Part shown: positions 1-10,200 of the stretch, piece by piece
Layout of the letters: each line of letters opens with the position of its first letter
Numbering within the stretch: position 1 is the first letter of the stretch
Virus record (IMG/VR): IMGVR_UViG_3300047378_000893
Coordinates: 1-46,842 of that record
Length of the DNA: 46,842 bases
Strand: one strand, 5' to 3'
From: a virus
The notes under the pieces: generated by a model
Databases searched by the model: none
Told to the model about the DNA's origin: nothing
Seen by the model: the letters and a program-made list of their open reading frames with translations, nothing else
Program-made: the position numbers and the translations under genes

Positions 1-5
1 TATTT

Positions 6-332
6 TTAAGAAATCTTTGCCACCGATAAACAAGGATTGAATACTGTTTTATATCCCTTAGTGTAAGATGATATAATAGTATCAATAAAATCTTTTAGAA
101 GGTAAGTTCCATCTGAAGAACCAAATCCTTGGTCTTCATCCCAATCATTAGTCCATTCTTCAGCTATTTCAACTGAGGTATGAACCAATTCAGAGAATTG
201 AACTTGTTCGTCATTAATCATTTGTTTGAAAGAATCAATACCAAGGGCTCTTGATACGATATTTTGAGGATGTACTAAGTAATTCATATATTTTAAGGTT
301 TTAAGGTTTATATCTTGGGGATAATTCCCCAC
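6..332 (-). CDS. Hypothetical protein, 108 aa, GTG start
   Basis: I do not recognise this protein. It is acidic in the middle (a WTNDWDEDQGFGSSDG segment near residues 60-75) and has no signal peptide, membrane segment or catalytic motif that I can identify. The reading frame opens with GTG at 330-332. The nearest ATG upstream is out of frame, and an in-frame ATG at codon 16 is an alternative start. No Shine-Dalgarno sequence is visible for either. A variant of the late promoter-like motif (TATATTTACA on the coding strand, 343-352) lies about 10 bases upstream, which favours the GTG start. It is the last gene in the window, downstream of the glycosyltransferase at 384-1178. It is complete, stopping at TAA 6-8. 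Confidence 0.55.
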   Translation of the reverse strand: MGNYPQDINLKTLKYMNYLVHPQNIVSRALGIDSFKQMINDEQVQFSELVHTSVEIAEEWTNDWDEDQGFGSSDGTYLLKDFIDTIISSYTKGYKTVFNPCLSVAKIS

Positions 333-342
333 TCATTTACTA

Positions 343-352
343 TGTAAATATA
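343..352 (-). promoter_or_regulatory. Late promoter-like motif, variant
   Basis: The coding strand reads TATATTTACA, one mismatch from TATATTTATA. It lies in the 51-base gap between the genes at 6-332 and 384-1178, just upstream of the GTG start. Promoter function is inferred from recurrence of the motif in the window. Confidence 0.4.
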
Positions 353-383
353 CGAAAAAAAATTGGAATAAACAAGCTTTTTC

Positions 384-1178
384 TTACTTATTTTTATATT
401 TTTTCCAAATAGGGTAAAATCTTAAATTGTTCTTATCCCAAGGTGCTACAAAATGAAAAAAGTGTAGTGCTATTGTGTTACTATAATCATTAGTATCTGT
501 ATAGGGATTATTCAATTTATCCCAATTCCATTCAATATCATGCATCATAGGATTTATTGCTATGAACGCATCACCAATATCTAACCACTTTTTATAAAAC
601 ACAATATTAAATATCGTTTGGTCCCAATATGGTTTTTTGTTTAGGTTGTGTTCACAATAGTAATACAAGTATGCATCGTATAATTTTTTAAAGTAATTAG
701 AATCAATCATATCACTATGATATAATAAGAAACAACTTTGCAATGCATCCCCATCACCATACTTCTGATATATCACATCTTTCTCTTTAGATTCATTATC
801 TGAGAAATGTTCCATAAATGATAAATCATCTTTTTTGGTATAAATGAAGTTCTTGTCTTTTTCTGATAAATTAAGTTCTATTGGATTTAAGAATAAAACA
901 TCTAAATCACAATATAATACCCAATCCCATTTTTTAAAGTACCCATCAAACAAATATATTTTATGCCAATGGATTGTTGGGTTTTCTGGTAGTTGAGGTG
1001 TTTTAAATATATGAACTCCTTTTTGTATTAGTTTATTAGCTAACTCCGATTCAATATCTTCATTTACGATTAAACAGAAATCACCATCCCACTTTCCTTC
1101 ATCAATTGAACTTTGAATCATAGGAAGAAAGTATTGTATATAATCAGGACTTGCTACTGAAACTATTACATTCTTCAT
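384..1178 (-). CDS. Glycosyltransferase with DxD motif (GT-A type)
   Basis: A 264-aa protein with the layout of a nucleotide-sugar-dependent GT-A transferase. A short beta-strand N-terminus (MKNVIVSVAS) is followed by the segment WVLYCDLDVLFLNP, in which D91-L-D93 is the metal and nucleotide-sugar binding DxD motif. Further on there is a YWDQTIFN segment and a C-terminal HFFHF motif, as in GT8-like enzymes. There is no signal peptide or membrane helix, so it should act in the host cytoplasm. It starts directly after the stop of the 2-oxoglutarate oxygenase gene at 1179, with no spacer and no clear ribosome site, which suggests translational coupling. Its likely targets are a phage structural protein or a host glycan. 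Family assignment rests on motifs only and the sugar is unknown. Confidence 0.75.
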   Translation of the reverse strand: MKNVIVSVASPDYIQYFLPMIQSSIDEGKWDGDFCLIVNEDIESELANKLIQKGVHIFKTPQLPENPTIHWHKIYLFDGYFKKWDWVLYCDLDVLFLNPIELNLSEKDKNFIYTKKDDLSFMEHFSDNESKEKDVIYQKYGDGDALQSCFLLYHSDMIDSNYFKKLYDAYLYYYCEHNLNKKPYWDQTIFNIVFYKKWLDIGDAFIAINPMMHDIEWNWDKLNNPYTDTNDYSNTIALHFFHFVAPWDKNNLRFYPIWKKYKNK

Positions 1179-1811
1179 TTATAATTTTTGAAAATAACCA
1201 CCAATATCAAAAGAAGTATTTGTGTTTATAGAACCCTTAGTTGATGGGATAAATTCTGTGGGGTTTACTATTCTAAAATCAACAGATACTCTAGTATCAT
1301 GTTCTATATTTGTTTTATTACCATGTATAAGATTTGCTCCATTAAATACAAGAACTTCACCATAACTTACATTATATGGTTTGAAATCATTTTTATCTTC
1401 TTCAGACTCAATCCATATAGTATTTGTATCATATGCATCAGTAAATGGTAACCAAATATTTATTTCACTCTTACCATGGTTATAATCCCTATCCCTATGC
1501 CATTCACCAACTGCTTGATTGTCTTTTAAATGAACTCTAAACGTTGGTATTTTTTGGTATATAATTTCATCCAATTCAAACTCATATTTAATAAAATTTT
1601 TTATAAATGTATTATATAGTTTTTGAAATCTATTTAAATCATCACGATAAAATCTTTTGTGCCAAGTAGTTGATTGGTCTTTTTCTCTTACAAGAGTATC
1701 ATATTTTTCAACTTCATGTAAGTTTTCAAGAGTATTTGTTTTTAGATTAGTTTTAACTATTTCTCTAAACGGATATAATGAAGTATCGTATTTTAACTTA
1801 TATGTTTTCAT
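1179..1811 (-). CDS. 2-oxoglutarate/Fe(II)-dependent oxygenase
   Basis: About 210 aa. The complete iron and cosubstrate set is visible: H105-R-D107 in WHRDRDY, the distal His at about 163 in NLIHGN, and Arg174 and Arg180 in DTRVSVDFR, one of which would bind 2-oxoglutarate. This is the double-stranded beta-helix signature of Fe(II)/2OG oxygenases, similar to the StrG-like enzymes seen in marine phages (family recalled, not searched). I chose the ATG at 1809-1811, which overlaps the TGA stop of the preceding gene as ATGA. The longer frame would need a TTG at 1820. Such enzymes hydroxylate proteins or small molecules. The neighbouring oxygenase and glycosyltransferase suggest a modification cassette. 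The substrate is unknown. Confidence 0.8.
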   Translation of the reverse strand: MKTYKLKYDTSLYPFREIVKTNLKTNTLENLHEVEKYDTLVREKDQSTTWHKRFYRDDLNRFQKLYNTFIKNFIKYEFELDEIIYQKIPTFRVHLKDNQAVGEWHRDRDYNHGKSEINIWLPFTDAYDTNTIWIESEEDKNDFKPYNVSYGEVLVFNGANLIHGNKTNIEHDTRVSVDFRIVNPTEFIPSTKGSINTNTSFDIGGYFQKL

Positions 1812-2578
1812 ATATTCCAATGTTTTTCTCTAAGAGAATATACATCGATTGGTTCTCGTTTCATATGCCCACCTGTTTCAAACTTTGATGATTGTAATGC
1901 ATATCCTGCTAAAAAGTTTCTTCTGAACCTATTTGATTCGTTTGGTTCTGAACCATGTACTGTGTGTGAATGAAGTAAAACCATTTCTCCCTTACGAGTA
2001 TATCCTTCAATCTTTTTAAAATCATGACCAATTGGTAATACACATGGTTTACCTCTCTCATTTGACCAGTTTTTTGGGTTTGTTTTTGCTCTCTCATCAT
2101 CAACTTCAATTGGAAGTATTGGTAATCGATGTGTACCCTCTAAATTCCAAACAGCACCATTTTCTTTATCATGATTATCCAAAGCTAGTGCAACATTAAC
2201 ATACTCATTATGTTTGCATTTTGTATAGAACGAGTTTTGATGCATATCCCTACCTAATTGACCAGGTGGTTTAAAATATGCCCAAGTCTGAGTACCACTT
2301 ACACTACCACCCATTAAAAATTCACAAGACTCTATTATTTTTGGATGTGAAAAAAGTTTTGCAAGTTTATCAGATAGTTTATGTGGATACATAAATGGGT
2401 CATACTCTCCCCATTCATTGCCAGTATCTTTATTGTAGAATCTATTTGTTCTAAGTTGTTCTAACTCAGTATTGATTTCTTCACATTCTTCTTCAGTAAG
2501 TAATTGTATTGTTGAGAATCCTCTGTACCTCCAATCGAAGGTAAGTTGTTGTTTCTCTTCATCAGTAAGATAACTCAT
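1808..2578 (-). CDS. Phytanoyl-CoA dioxygenase (PhyH)-like oxygenase
   Basis: A 256-aa protein of the PhyH branch of Fe(II)/2OG oxygenases. Visible landmarks are TWAYFKPPGQLGRDMHQNSFY (first metal motif region), NGAVWNLEGTHRLPILPIE and HSHTVHGSEPNESNRFRR, giving H113 and H208 as metal ligands and an Arg at 217-220 for 2-oxoglutarate. The usual second ligand of the HxD motif is Asn here (H113-Q-N115). It is therefore either a subfamily trait or a catalytically altered enzyme. It begins about 30 bases after the small gene at 2611, with an AGGTT sequence upstream of ATG, and its stop overlaps the start of the next oxygenase. Substrate unknown. A role in modifying fibre or baseplate proteins, or a metabolite, is inference. 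Confidence 0.8.
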   Translation of the reverse strand: MSYLTDEEKQQLTFDWRYRGFSTIQLLTEEECEEINTELEQLRTNRFYNKDTGNEWGEYDPFMYPHKLSDKLAKLFSHPKIIESCEFLMGGSVSGTQTWAYFKPPGQLGRDMHQNSFYTKCKHNEYVNVALALDNHDKENGAVWNLEGTHRLPILPIEVDDERAKTNPKNWSNERGKPCVLPIGHDFKKIEGYTRKGEMVLLHSHTVHGSEPNESNRFRRNFLAGYALQSSKFETGGHMKREPIDVYSLREKHWNI

Positions 2579-2610
2579 ATAACCTAATTTAGTTTTTATA
2601 TGTATATATA

Positions 2611-2997
2611 TTAACTTTTATAAAATTGTAGTAAATTTGGTAAGTATAATTTTAAATTTGGAATTAAATGAGAAACTAATTTTATAGCAATCGCATTAGA
2701 ACCAGAAACCGATTTATCTCGTATTAATCCATTATCACCATATACAACTTCTCTAGGTCCTCGTATTCTCCACTTAATATCAACAACTGTATATAATGGG
2801 TTACTTAGAAATTGTCCTTTTTTAGATTGTGATAGTTCAAATATAGGAGAACCTTTATCATTTGTTTTTTGAAGAAAGTATCTTCTTATATATCCTCGTG
2901 TATAATCTTTTTCATTTGGATTAGGTATATATGCCTTTACATCCTTTTCTATAATAGGAGTTTTAATTATTTCGTTATATCTATTTTTAATACTCAT
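2611..2997 (-). CDS. Small probable baseplate-associated protein, 128 aa
   Basis: I do not recognise the family. The protein has an N-terminal polar segment, a central basic stretch (YTRGYIRRYFLQK) and a WRIRGPREVVYG segment, and no membrane helix. Its ATG overlaps the stop of the large hub gene (TAATG), so the two are translationally coupled, and it is probably a baseplate component or assembly factor. It does not match T4 gp25 or a spike protein by eye. Confidence 0.6.
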   Translation of the reverse strand: MSIKNRYNEIIKTPIIEKDVKAYIPNPNEKDYTRGYIRRYFLQKTNDKGSPIFELSQSKKGQFLSNPLYTVVDIKWRIRGPREVVYGDNGLIRDKSVSGSNAIAIKLVSHLIPNLKLYLPNLLQFYKS

Positions 2998-5519
2998 TAT
3001 TCTTCACCCCCTACCATTCTAAAATCACACTTTATATTTGTTGTCCAAGTCATACCACCCATTGTTTGACTAACTCCTGTAATTTGATAAAAACTAGGAG
3101 GTCCAAATTTAAATGGAGTTCCTTCGAATTGTATCATATCACCTACTTTAAATCCACTTAATCCCTGAATGGTAAAGTCTATACTCGCAAGACCTGGTAT
3201 TGGATTAACTCGTTTTGTATATTCTAAATCAACGCTTCCTTTTATACCCGCTTCTTCTTTTAAACCCCTATCTATTAACTCAACAGATTTAAGTGCTCCC
3301 ACATCACTCCATGTACCTACACATAATAATGATTCAATAACACCATTTGATTTTTTTGCAAGTTCTTTATCAGTTAAATTTTCTACTATATCTATTTTAC
3401 CTTTTCTATCTTGTACTCGTGAAAATACACCAGCTTTTTGAGCAAATAAAGCAAACGATTTAGCATTTGATGGTACTTCTTCTTTTTCTTGTTTTTCTTG
3501 AGTTGCTTCAGAATCACCTCCACTACCCACAGTTGCTCTATTTAATATAGTCCCAGCTTGATTTTCAAAACTATTTGGGTCTGAATAAACTCCTCCGTAA
3601 TGTATATAAGGAGTATCCCCACTACCATCAACTGTATTTGAAGATAGATTTTTTATTACAACACTAGATTGCATTGCTCCAGGTACACTCATTTTCCATG
3701 AAATGGATGTAAACGGAGAACGAACTCCCCTTGCTTCGTATGTTGCGATTCCTTCTACTGTTTCCTTTTCAATATGACCTCTGAAATTTATATCTTCAAA
3801 TGCTAAAATATTTGGTCCTTTATCATCATTTTGTTTAGGTCCTTCTCTTACTTGAAAATTCCATAATCCATTAACTGCACCACTCATACCATTTAATAAT
3901 TCAAACATAACATCGATTGAATTTAAATTCTTCTTATCAATACATTGACAGAAGAAATCAAAGTTGATGTATAAATCATTTAACCATCCCCAAAATCCAG
4001 CCTTCTCCTTAGTTGCCTCTATTGTTTCATCACAATCATAATTTAATACAGTTTCATCTAAATCATATGTACATGGAAATGCAAAAGGAACAGGTCTACT
4101 CTGACCAGTTGATGGGTCATTTGCCGAACCATTCTTTTCTGCTCTTTCATTACCAGAAGGTGCTTCTTCTACTAATGGATGTAGGTTTGAAAGATTTTTC
4201 TCATTATCGAGTTCTTCAAAGTTTATAAATTTTACTGGCTCTGCGTTATCAGAATCAGTTAATGCTTCCTTTAAACCAAAACTAGGAGCAGTTGTATTTG
4301 GAATATATAATACCGAGGAATCCGTACTCCACATATGTGGAAATCCTTTAATTACAGTATTACTAGTATCTATTGTTAATAGTTGACTTTTTACATCTTT
4401 ACAATCTGTATCTTCTTGATTTAAATCAACTACATAATCATTTAAAATAGCAACCGCTAATTCAAATCTAATAAATCTTTGATTTGAAAACATATTTGTA
4501 TCACTTGGGATTGCTAATTTATCTCCACTTTTATTTCTAATAGTTGCACCCTTTGTAAGTGTTTTTTGTAAATAATCTCTTACATTCTCATCAAAATTAA
4601 CATAATTACCAGGATATGCCCACTCTATTCCATTTTTATCAGCTCCCTTTACCCATGCTCTAATATTTTTTGTTTGTTTTTGTTCTGGCAATGCATTAAA
4701 CATTTGTTTGAATAACGCACTTCCTGGTGTACTTTTACCGATTTTCTCAGGTTCAAATGGTGCAGGATTATTATCATCAGATTCGTTAGTTCTGTTTCCA
4801 CCAGTTTGTACTTGCATATATTCTGCTACTTGACCAGTACCTGATACTTGTACTTCTATATCATAGGTTTCACCTTCACCAAAATTTACTCCTCCACCTG
4901 ATACAATACCCAATGATGCATCATATTGGTACTTTGAGTCTTTTCTTTTTTCTTTAATATGAGCCCAATTAGAATATGCTACTACATCACATACATCAAA
5001 CGCACCCCCATTTCCAACTCTTTGTGAAAATGAATCATTAACGTTCCATCCCCATTCAAGAAGAACATGAAATCCTGGTTCTAAGAAATATTTAGCTACC
5101 TCATCAGTTTGTTCTTTAGTAAAACATTTAATTACAAATTTAGTTATCTTAAGAGCTCCTGCTTGTCTTTCTTCAACACTAAATGATGTTACAACGGGAG
5201 ATGGTCTCAATCCTCTACCTGTTACACCAACAGGAGTTTTCATATCCATTTCATAACCAAGTATACCTGGTTTATCTAAATTACCATATGAGTTTTCAAA
5301 ACGTTCTTGTGGATTTGAACCACCATTATGAATACTTTGCATTACTAAACCACCAGGACCATCATTATCAGCTGATTTACCAGTTGAAATAATGCGTATC
5401 CAAGTAGATAATCCACTAACACCACCCTCACTCCATGGTTTGTTTGTGTTTTCAGCTCTACTATCTAGTATCTCTCGTAGTTCGGGATATAAATTTGAAT
5501 ATTTTGGATATGTTCCCAT
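2997..5519 (-). CDS. Baseplate hub-like structural protein
   Basis: An 840-aa protein placed where contractile-tailed phages encode the baseplate hub, that is after tape measure, tube-junction and LysM proteins. The N-terminal third has an MDMKTPVGVTGRG segment and then PSPVVTSFSVEER with a following beta-rich stretch ending LLEWGWN, around residues 90-155. The C-terminal end (SGFKVGDMIQFEGTPF, then YQITGVSQTMGGMTW) resembles the beta-barrel modules of T4 gp27 or Mu gp44-type hubs that bind the spike. There are several Cys residues near the middle (CTYD, YDCDETIE, FFCQCIDKK). Its length far exceeds T4 gp27 (about 390 aa), so extra domains are inserted or fused. The hub role is inferred from position and the C-terminal pattern. 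It starts 3 bases after the gp53-like gene. Confidence 0.6.
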   Translation of the reverse strand: MGTYPKYSNLYPELREILDSRAENTNKPWSEGGVSGLSTWIRIISTGKSADNDGPGGLVMQSIHNGGSNPQERFENSYGNLDKPGILGYEMDMKTPVGVTGRGLRPSPVVTSFSVEERQAGALKITKFVIKCFTKEQTDEVAKYFLEPGFHVLLEWGWNVNDSFSQRVGNGGAFDVCDVVAYSNWAHIKEKRKDSKYQYDASLGIVSGGGVNFGEGETYDIEVQVSGTGQVAEYMQVQTGGNRTNESDDNNPAPFEPEKIGKSTPGSALFKQMFNALPEQKQTKNIRAWVKGADKNGIEWAYPGNYVNFDENVRDYLQKTLTKGATIRNKSGDKLAIPSDTNMFSNQRFIRFELAVAILNDYVVDLNQEDTDCKDVKSQLLTIDTSNTVIKGFPHMWSTDSSVLYIPNTTAPSFGLKEALTDSDNAEPVKFINFEELDNEKNLSNLHPLVEEAPSGNERAEKNGSANDPSTGQSRPVPFAFPCTYDLDETVLNYDCDETIEATKEKAGFWGWLNDLYINFDFFCQCIDKKNLNSIDVMFELLNGMSGAVNGLWNFQVREGPKQNDDKGPNILAFEDINFRGHIEKETVEGIATYEARGVRSPFTSISWKMSVPGAMQSSVVIKNLSSNTVDGSGDTPYIHYGGVYSDPNSFENQAGTILNRATVGSGGDSEATQEKQEKEEVPSNAKSFALFAQKAGVFSRVQDRKGKIDIVENLTDKELAKKSNGVIESLLCVGTWSDVGALKSVELIDRGLKEEAGIKGSVDLEYTKRVNPIPGLASIDFTIQGLSGFKVGDMIQFEGTPFKFGPPSFYQITGVSQTMGGMTWTTNIKCDFRMVGGEE

Positions 5520-5522
5520 GCA

Positions 5523-5819
5523 TTATAATTTTCTAAAATCGTTTACTATCTTATTGTATTGTTGTGGTATTCTTAATTGAGTTCCATCGGGTAATGCAAA
5601 TGTTGCATCATGTATATTGTTTGCAGTTGCAATAATCCACCATAAACTAGAATCTTTATAAAATTCATTTGCTAGAGTGTCTAATCTATCATCTGTTTGT
5701 GTTACAATATATATATCATTATCAGATTTAGGTATATTAGGATATACTCTTGACCTAAAGACAGTTCTACCATCATTAAGTTTTTGTGTTTTATTATTAT
5801 CGTATCTACTATTTGCCAT
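5523..5819 (-). CDS. 53: Baseplate protein, gp53-like with LysM-type fold
   Basis: A 98-aa protein with a LysM-like core: YIVTQTDDRLDTLANEFY, then SLWWIIATANNI and LPDGTQLRIP. This pattern is typical of the small LysM-type tail proteins and of the T4 gp53 baseplate wedge family, which contact the tube-hub junction. T4 gp53 is about twice as long, so this is a minimal version. The gene lies 4 bases after the 470-aa gene and 3 bases before the hub gene, in the conserved order tape measure, tube junction, LysM, hub. It is cytoplasmic and assembled into the baseplate. Confidence 0.72.
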   Translation of the reverse strand: MANSRYDNNKTQKLNDGRTVFRSRVYPNIPKSDNDIYIVTQTDDRLDTLANEFYKDSSLWWIIATANNIHDATFALPDGTQLRIPQQYNKIVNDFRKL

Positions 5820-5823
5820 TTTA

Positions 5824-7236
5824 TTAAAGTCCAGTTCTTGGGGATTCGTTAACAGGTCGAGTTAGGGATTTCACCGCTGAACCTGCTATTTCACCATTAA
5901 AGTCATATAATTGTAATTCTGCTCCAGGTGTTTCTAATAATTTTATAGTTGCTGAAACATCTATAAATTTGGGTAAACGTAATCCATCTTTATACACTTC
6001 CCAAGTACCCATATCTGGCATTGTGTATGTAAGTGATTCTATAAATCCATGCCTTTCCTTATATAAATCTCCTAATTGGAATATTATAAAAGGAGGATTT
6101 ACAATACCTCCATCAGTAATTTTAGGATATGTTTTTGATGTAAGATATTTTAATCTATCCCAACACATAATTAATTCTGGTTGATTCATACAATATAAGT
6201 TTAGATTAAATGTTATTGCCCTTTCTACACCATCATATGTGTAATAATTGTATGGATTACCTATAAATTTATTTCCACTCCATGCTGGTGTTGATGATTC
6301 TGATAATCCGGTTACAGTAGCTCTAAAGAATTGTCTATCAGATTCTTCTTCCTCAACTCCTTGTATCCAAAATGGTATTTCTGGAGAATCTGTGGTTGGG
6401 ACTGTAGTTGGTACTTGGTAAAGAGAAGTAGCAGATGTATTAGAACCAATTGTATCTGTTGGTGCATTCATACCAATACCTAATCTAGCATTTACATCAC
6501 CGGTATCAAAGTCACTTTTAAGACCTGGAGTTTTTGAATAATTACCTTCTGTTGCATCTTCATTAACATCCTTTGGGTTATCAGAATAACTTCTATATAT
6601 TGGTATTGAACCTAAATTATTAGGAAGTTTTCCAGGTTTACCAAATATTGCTCCTCGTAATGCATCTTTTCCTGCATTAAGAGCTCCACCAACTGCTTGT
6701 TTTGCCATTGTTGATGGGTTACCACCAGATGCTTTTAATAAAGCTCCTAGTCCTGTTCCGTTTTTACCCCAAGTTTCTCTTGTATAGGCTTGATTTGATG
6801 GAACATCTGCTATGGCTTTTGGTTTACCTGCACCTCGACTTTTTCCAACTTCATCACCCTTTTCAAGACCCATTCTCGATGGTAGTAATGTTACTGGTAT
6901 ACCAAGAAATGAATTTACAGCATCTCTTGCCTTACCAATGGCTTTGTTTAATCCTAAACCCCCACCTCCATCAGTTAATAACCCCTCGGTCATTGCATCC
7001 TTATCTGATGTAGTTCTTTGTGCTATACGAACTGCTTGATTACCATATATTAGAGGATTGTTTATATCAACTAAGGATTTTACTCTAATACCAGTTGTTT
7101 CTTGTTCAACATAGTTTGAAATAGATGCACCTACACCTCCTCTATTTTCTTGAGATTTAGAATCCACCAATCCATCTGCAGTTGTACCTGAAAATGTTAG
7201 TTCTTTGTTTTTAAATAATTCTAATATTGTTGGCAT
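5824..7236 (-). CDS. Candidate tail tube-baseplate junction protein
   Basis: A 470-aa protein between the tape measure and the gp53-like gene. The N-terminal half (to about residue 270) is Gly/Ser/Asn rich and looks poorly ordered. The C-terminal half (about 285-450) is a compact domain with FFRATVTGLSESSTP, AITFNLNLYCMNQP and GFIESLTYTMPDMGTWE segments. That alternation of beta strands resembles tube-initiator proteins (T4 gp48/gp54, or Mu gp43-like). The position supports the role but the sequence evidence is modest. The start is ATG with AAGGGAAA about 7 bases upstream, 12 bases after the tape measure stop. Confidence 0.5.
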   Translation of the reverse strand: MPTILELFKNKELTFSGTTADGLVDSKSQENRGGVGASISNYVEQETTGIRVKSLVDINNPLIYGNQAVRIAQRTTSDKDAMTEGLLTDGGGGLGLNKAIGKARDAVNSFLGIPVTLLPSRMGLEKGDEVGKSRGAGKPKAIADVPSNQAYTRETWGKNGTGLGALLKASGGNPSTMAKQAVGGALNAGKDALRGAIFGKPGKLPNNLGSIPIYRSYSDNPKDVNEDATEGNYSKTPGLKSDFDTGDVNARLGIGMNAPTDTIGSNTSATSLYQVPTTVPTTDSPEIPFWIQGVEEEESDRQFFRATVTGLSESSTPAWSGNKFIGNPYNYYTYDGVERAITFNLNLYCMNQPELIMCWDRLKYLTSKTYPKITDGGIVNPPFIIFQLGDLYKERHGFIESLTYTMPDMGTWEVYKDGLRLPKFIDVSATIKLLETPGAELQLYDFNGEIAGSAVKSLTRPVNESPRTGL

Positions 7237-7248
7237 ATATTTTTCCCT

Positions 7249-10200
7249 TTATGATATAAATCTACTCGCCATATTTACTCTACCTTGAGCTTCGGTGTAT
7301 TTACTTATTTGTCCTGCTACTGAAACTCCATCCATCTCAATTACAGTTCCTACTATTATTGCTTTTCTAATTGATTCTAGTTTATCTAACATATCTTTAT
7401 TATCACCACCACTCATTTCAATTTGTGCAACTGCTGCTGCTAATTGTGTGATAGTATCAGGTAAAGTTGTTTTTCCTGATTTTAAGAATCCTTTTCCTGT
7501 CGTTGCTCCTGCCATTCCAGTAACATCACCTACATTTGATTCTGCTAAAGCTGCAGCTGAACTTACAACTAAATTCATTGAAGTTGCAAAATCATTCATT
7601 GCTTGTGTTAATATTGTAATAGGAGAAGCCATTGATTCTATTCTTGTTGTGAATAAATCAAAATTCTCTATACTCGTAACTAACTCAGATGAGAATGTAC
7701 CAATTTGAGGTCCAAACTCCATTAATCTACTTAGTATTGCCATAGGACCAGTTGGTTCTGCTTTTTCTCCACTAATAAATCCTGCAATACCATTTCCTAT
7801 CGAACCAAGCATATTTCCCATACCACTAGCGGCTGCTCCTACTCCTGCTCCTACACCGAATCCTGCAAGTGCAGCTCCAAGTGAACCAATTGCAAATGAC
7901 ATTTTCAGTATCTCACCTGATTTACCTGAATTCTCTACTATCATTCTAAGTGTTTCACCAACAGAATCAAATATACCTAGAATGGTATCTCCAATGACAC
8001 TGGCAATACTTACAAATGTTTCTCCAAGTGTTGCAACAATACCTCCAAATTCTCGCATTATACCAAGTATAACACCACCAATAACATCTGCTAATGTAGT
8101 AAATCCGTTTACAAGTATTTGAATAACAGGAACTACAATTGATGCAATTCCCTCAAATATTGATTTAAACATTTTACCTAATGGTTCAAGAGCAGGTGCC
8201 ATAATTCGTAAAGCTGCAGCCATTCCAATAAATGCTAATGTGATTGCTGCTAATCCAATTAGAGCTGCTGGATTTGCTAATGCAGATAATCCTCCTGATA
8301 TTCCTCGTAAGAATGCACCCATTCCTTTTCCAAGACCACCCAATGCACTACCAATACCTTTTGATATAGAAGATATCAAACCTCCAATACCACTACCAAT
8401 AGATTTCATTGCACCACCCATACCAGCTGCGATAGATTTAATTGCTCCACCTAATCCCTGACCGATTGATTTGATACCATTACCCATTGTTTTTAAGAAA
8501 CCACCACTTGAACTAGCGGTTTGAGTTACAGTTTTTGCCACACCACCAAACGCACCCCTCATTAATCCAATTCCCTTAACAAGACCCATGATTAATCCTA
8601 TTGCGAATTTTAGTGCAACAAATCCACCAACTACATATACAAGAGTTTTACCAAATTTAGATGCCTTTGTTTCAATTTCAGATATCTTGTTACCAGCTTC
8701 ATCTACTTTTGTAGCATTATCTCCACCAAACATATCACCGAAGAATTCTGTAATTTTTAAGAATATTGGCTTTAAAGTAGAATATACTGATTTGAATCCA
8801 GAAATAATACCATTAACAAGTGCCATTATCATTTTTTTGTTAACAGGGTCTGTTAAGAAACCAACTGCTGATTGAGCCATTGGTACAAATAATTTACCTA
8901 TTGATAAACTTATAGATTCTAAACTTCGTTTTAATCCTTCCATTGCGGTAGTACGTTGATTTTCTACCTTTTTCTGTTCAAGAGCAGCTTTGATATCTTT
9001 TTTACTCATTTTAGAGATATCTTTACCCTTGTTAATCATCTCTTGAGCTGCTGCTAATTCTTCACCCTTTAAGCTACCAAACTTTTTCTGTAATCTTTGT
9101 TGGTTAATCATATCACCAATTGGCATACCAGCTGCTTTTGCTAGAGCTTCTTGTTGATAATAATTCATTTTCGATAAATCACCAAGTTTACTTACTTCTT
9201 TTATCGTAGCTTGTTGAGCTCCAACGATATCACCTTGTGCTGCAAGTTGCCTTGCTTGATTAAAGTTTATATTAGTACCTAAAATTGCACTTGCTTCTAA
9301 TTCGTTATTAATAGATGATTCGAAGTCAAGTAATCCCTTAGAAACACCCGCTGCTTGTTTAATAGATGTACCTAGTTTAGCTGCTTGTATTGCTGCTTTT
9401 TGTAATGTTTGAGGTGAACCTTTGAAGAATGTATAAACTTCTTCAGAACTCTCAGCCATATCCTTTAAAACTTTATTTGCAGGTACACCTGCTAAAGTTG
9501 CAGCTTCAACGGTTGTATTAACCATCATTTGTGCTAAATCTTCTGAATGTCCGAATGCATTTTGGAATAGTTTATTTACACCCCCAATAGCATCCATACT
9601 TAATCCAAGACCAGCCGCTAATTTAGTTGCATTAACTAATACTCCCTTACTAAGATTTTCAACTCCACCAAACGCATTCATCATTTGTCCTGCTAACTTA
9701 GCTCCTTCTGCTAAATCACCCGTCATACCAAATGTAGCTCCGGCAGCTGAATTTACCTTAGATTCCAATCCATCCATTGAACCTCTAAGTAATCCTGTTT
9801 CTTCTCGGAATGCGATTGTGGCTTTACCCATCTTCTCCATAGCGGAGATTCCCATGGCTAATGCACCAAGAATTCCAACAATAGCACCCATTGCAATAAC
9901 TTTCATTATTCCAAATCCACTTCCAGATTTTTTAAGTGCATTTTGTAATCCACCCAATGATGTTCCTGTTTCTTTTAATCCCGCTCTGAAGTTTACAGTA
10001 AAGTTAGTGGCTGCTTTTCCTAATTTATCCTTTATACTAGAAGATGCTTTACTTGCCATACTACTAATCAGACCACCTAAAACAGGTACACTACCCATTT
10101 TACTTACCATATTATCTAATCCAGAACCAATTGATTTTGCAAATTCTTGAGCTTTTGAATTTACTTGTTCCGTTGCTTGAAGATGAGATTCCTCTACTCT

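Noticed and set aside
1909-2109. Minus-strand 66-codon frame inside the PhyH gene
   Set aside because: Lies in another frame of a gene with clear family motifs and has no motifs of its own.
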